This document shows positions 63,324 through 64,000 of a DNA stretch of 64,000 bases, in pieces. The DNA comes from Candidatus Thalassolituus haligoni (lineage in GTDB: Bacteria > Pseudomonadota > Gammaproteobacteria > Pseudomonadales > Oceanobacteraceae). The position numbers and the translations under genes were made by a program. A model generated the notes under the pieces. It was not told the DNA's origin. It did not search any database and saw only the letters and a list, made by a program, of their open reading frames with translations. Position 1 is the first letter of the stretch. Each line of letters opens with the position of its first letter. Location: NCBI RefSeq assembly GCF_041222825.1, contig NZ_CP139482.1, forward strand, positions 527,001-591,000, read 5' to 3'.

Positions 63324-64000
63324 TTATTTGAAGAATTCAGGTGAGAATTCAGGTGCCCACTGAGCCAGCTCATCTGGCGTAATCTGGGCAGTTGTTACTT
63401 GCCACTGATCATTCACCAGGTCACCGTCGGTCCAGTGCTCGATCTTGTGTCCGCACGGATCACGCCAGTAATCGAACAACTGGCTGCCCTGCACATGCCG
63501 ACCAACACCCCAGGCGTGGTTGTAACCACAGGATTCCAGATGGTCATTTCCCAACATCAGGTCATCCAGGTCAATAACCTCAAAGGCGGAGTGATCAAAA
63601 CGACTTTCTCCCTGAGGAGAAGCAACCAGTGCGATAGTGTGGTGATCCGTAAATTCATCACCATGGTCACAATGCAGGAAGGCACCAATCAGATTGGTCT
63701 CAGTGCCATCAAAATAGGTATCAGACACCTTCAGTCCGAGGGTCTCGGTATAAAACTGCATTGCCTTGGCAAAATCAGACACCAACAACGCCACATGGCC
63801 GCAGCGCATCACCGTCGACGGCGCATTACGCACAACCCGTATAGGGTTGCCGTAGCGGCTACGTTCAGAAGACGGATTCATTTTGTAAGGCAGCCGCACG
63901 GCATCCTCGGCACGTTTTTCATAGCCCCACAGAAAGTCGATGCGAAAACCAAACGGGTCAAGAATTCTTACCACTTCACCACCGCAAGGTTCTTCGTTCA
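63324..64000 (-). CDS. Extradiol ring-cleavage dioxygenase (VOC), 5' end outside window
   Basis: The frame is open to the right edge (residues NEEPCGGEVVRILDPFGFRIDF continue past any start), so only the C-terminal 225 residues are present. Metal ligands of the catalytic VOC domain are visible: His in CGHVALLV, His in FDHSAFEV and Glu in CGHKIEHWTD. The WGVGRHVQGSQLFDYWRDP stretch is characteristic of type I extradiol enzymes such as 2,3-dihydroxybiphenyl or dihydroxy-p-cumate dioxygenases. First visible gene of the region-5 operon. Confidence 0.85.
   Translation of the reverse strand, partial: NEEPCGGEVVRILDPFGFRIDFLWGYEKRAEDAVRLPYKMNPSSERSRYGNPIRVVRNAPSTVMRCGHVALLVSDFAKAMQFYTETLGLKVSDTYFDGTETNLIGAFLHCDHGDEFTDHHTIALVASPQGESRFDHSAFEVIDLDDLMLGNDHLESCGYNHAWGVGRHVQGSQLFDYWRDPCGHKIEHWTDGDLVNDQWQVTTAQITPDELAQWAPEFSPEFFK

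Overview
The window is chromosomal DNA of a Gram-negative bacterium, most likely an aerobic gammaproteobacterium of the marine, hydrocarbon- or phenol-degrading kind. The pointers are a NahR-like LysR regulator, Rieske oxygenases, TRAP transporters and repeated DUF1329/DUF1302/MMPL/YCF48 envelope genes. Genus cannot be fixed from the sequence alone. Almost everything is about catabolism of aromatic, probably hydrophobic, compounds, interrupted by one defence island.

Region 1 (1-12490, plus strand): the tail of a DUF1329-like gene, then a long catabolic gene series: alpha/beta C-C hydrolase, extradiol (VOC) dioxygenase, YCF48-like beta-propeller, MMPL/RND permease, Rieske ferredoxin, FAD monooxygenase, cyclase-family hydrolase, cupin, SDR dehydrogenase, FAH-family hydrolase and NAD-dependent epimerase. 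Several genes overlap by 4 nt (GTGA). A 71-bp tandem duplication of the cyclase start region sits in the middle.

Region 2 (12491-26520): a secreted hypothetical protein, a SWIM zinc-finger protein, tRNA-Arg(CCG), then a defence island on the minus strand. The island has an Mrr-type restriction endonuclease, a broken DUF3800 gene fused to a flavin reductase, and a tightly packed XRE regulator / adenine methyltransferase / AlbA_2-ATPase / helicase / GIY-YIG set that resembles a YeeABC-type system with extra parts.

Region 3 (26521-38961): a minus-strand operon for a three-component NagG-type Rieske dioxygenase plus a TAXI-TRAP uptake system, with a divergent NahR-like LysR regulator. Next come a LuxR-type regulator and a divergent VanA-type Rieske oxygenase with its own ferredoxin and ferredoxin reductase, ending with a lone DctP-type TRAP binding protein.

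Region 4 (39067-53831, minus strand): acetoacetate-decarboxylase-like protein, NahF/Vdh-like aldehyde dehydrogenase, AraC regulator, and a long operon reading DUF1302 - DUF1329 - DUF1329 - YCF48 - MMPL - truncated UspA - hydratase - acylating acetaldehyde dehydrogenase - aldolase. The last three form the lower meta-cleavage pathway, making pyruvate and acetyl-CoA.

Region 5 (54026-64000, minus strand): extradiol dioxygenase (cut by the window end), FAH hydrolase, a molybdopterin enzyme pair matching pyrogallol-phloroglucinol transhydroxylase with an extra N-terminal domain, an MFS carrier, thiolase and acetoacetyl-CoA synthetase. Together the genes suggest uptake of a hydrophobic aromatic, ring hydroxylation or transhydroxylation, meta cleavage, and funnelling to central metabolism. 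The actual substrates cannot be read from the sequence.
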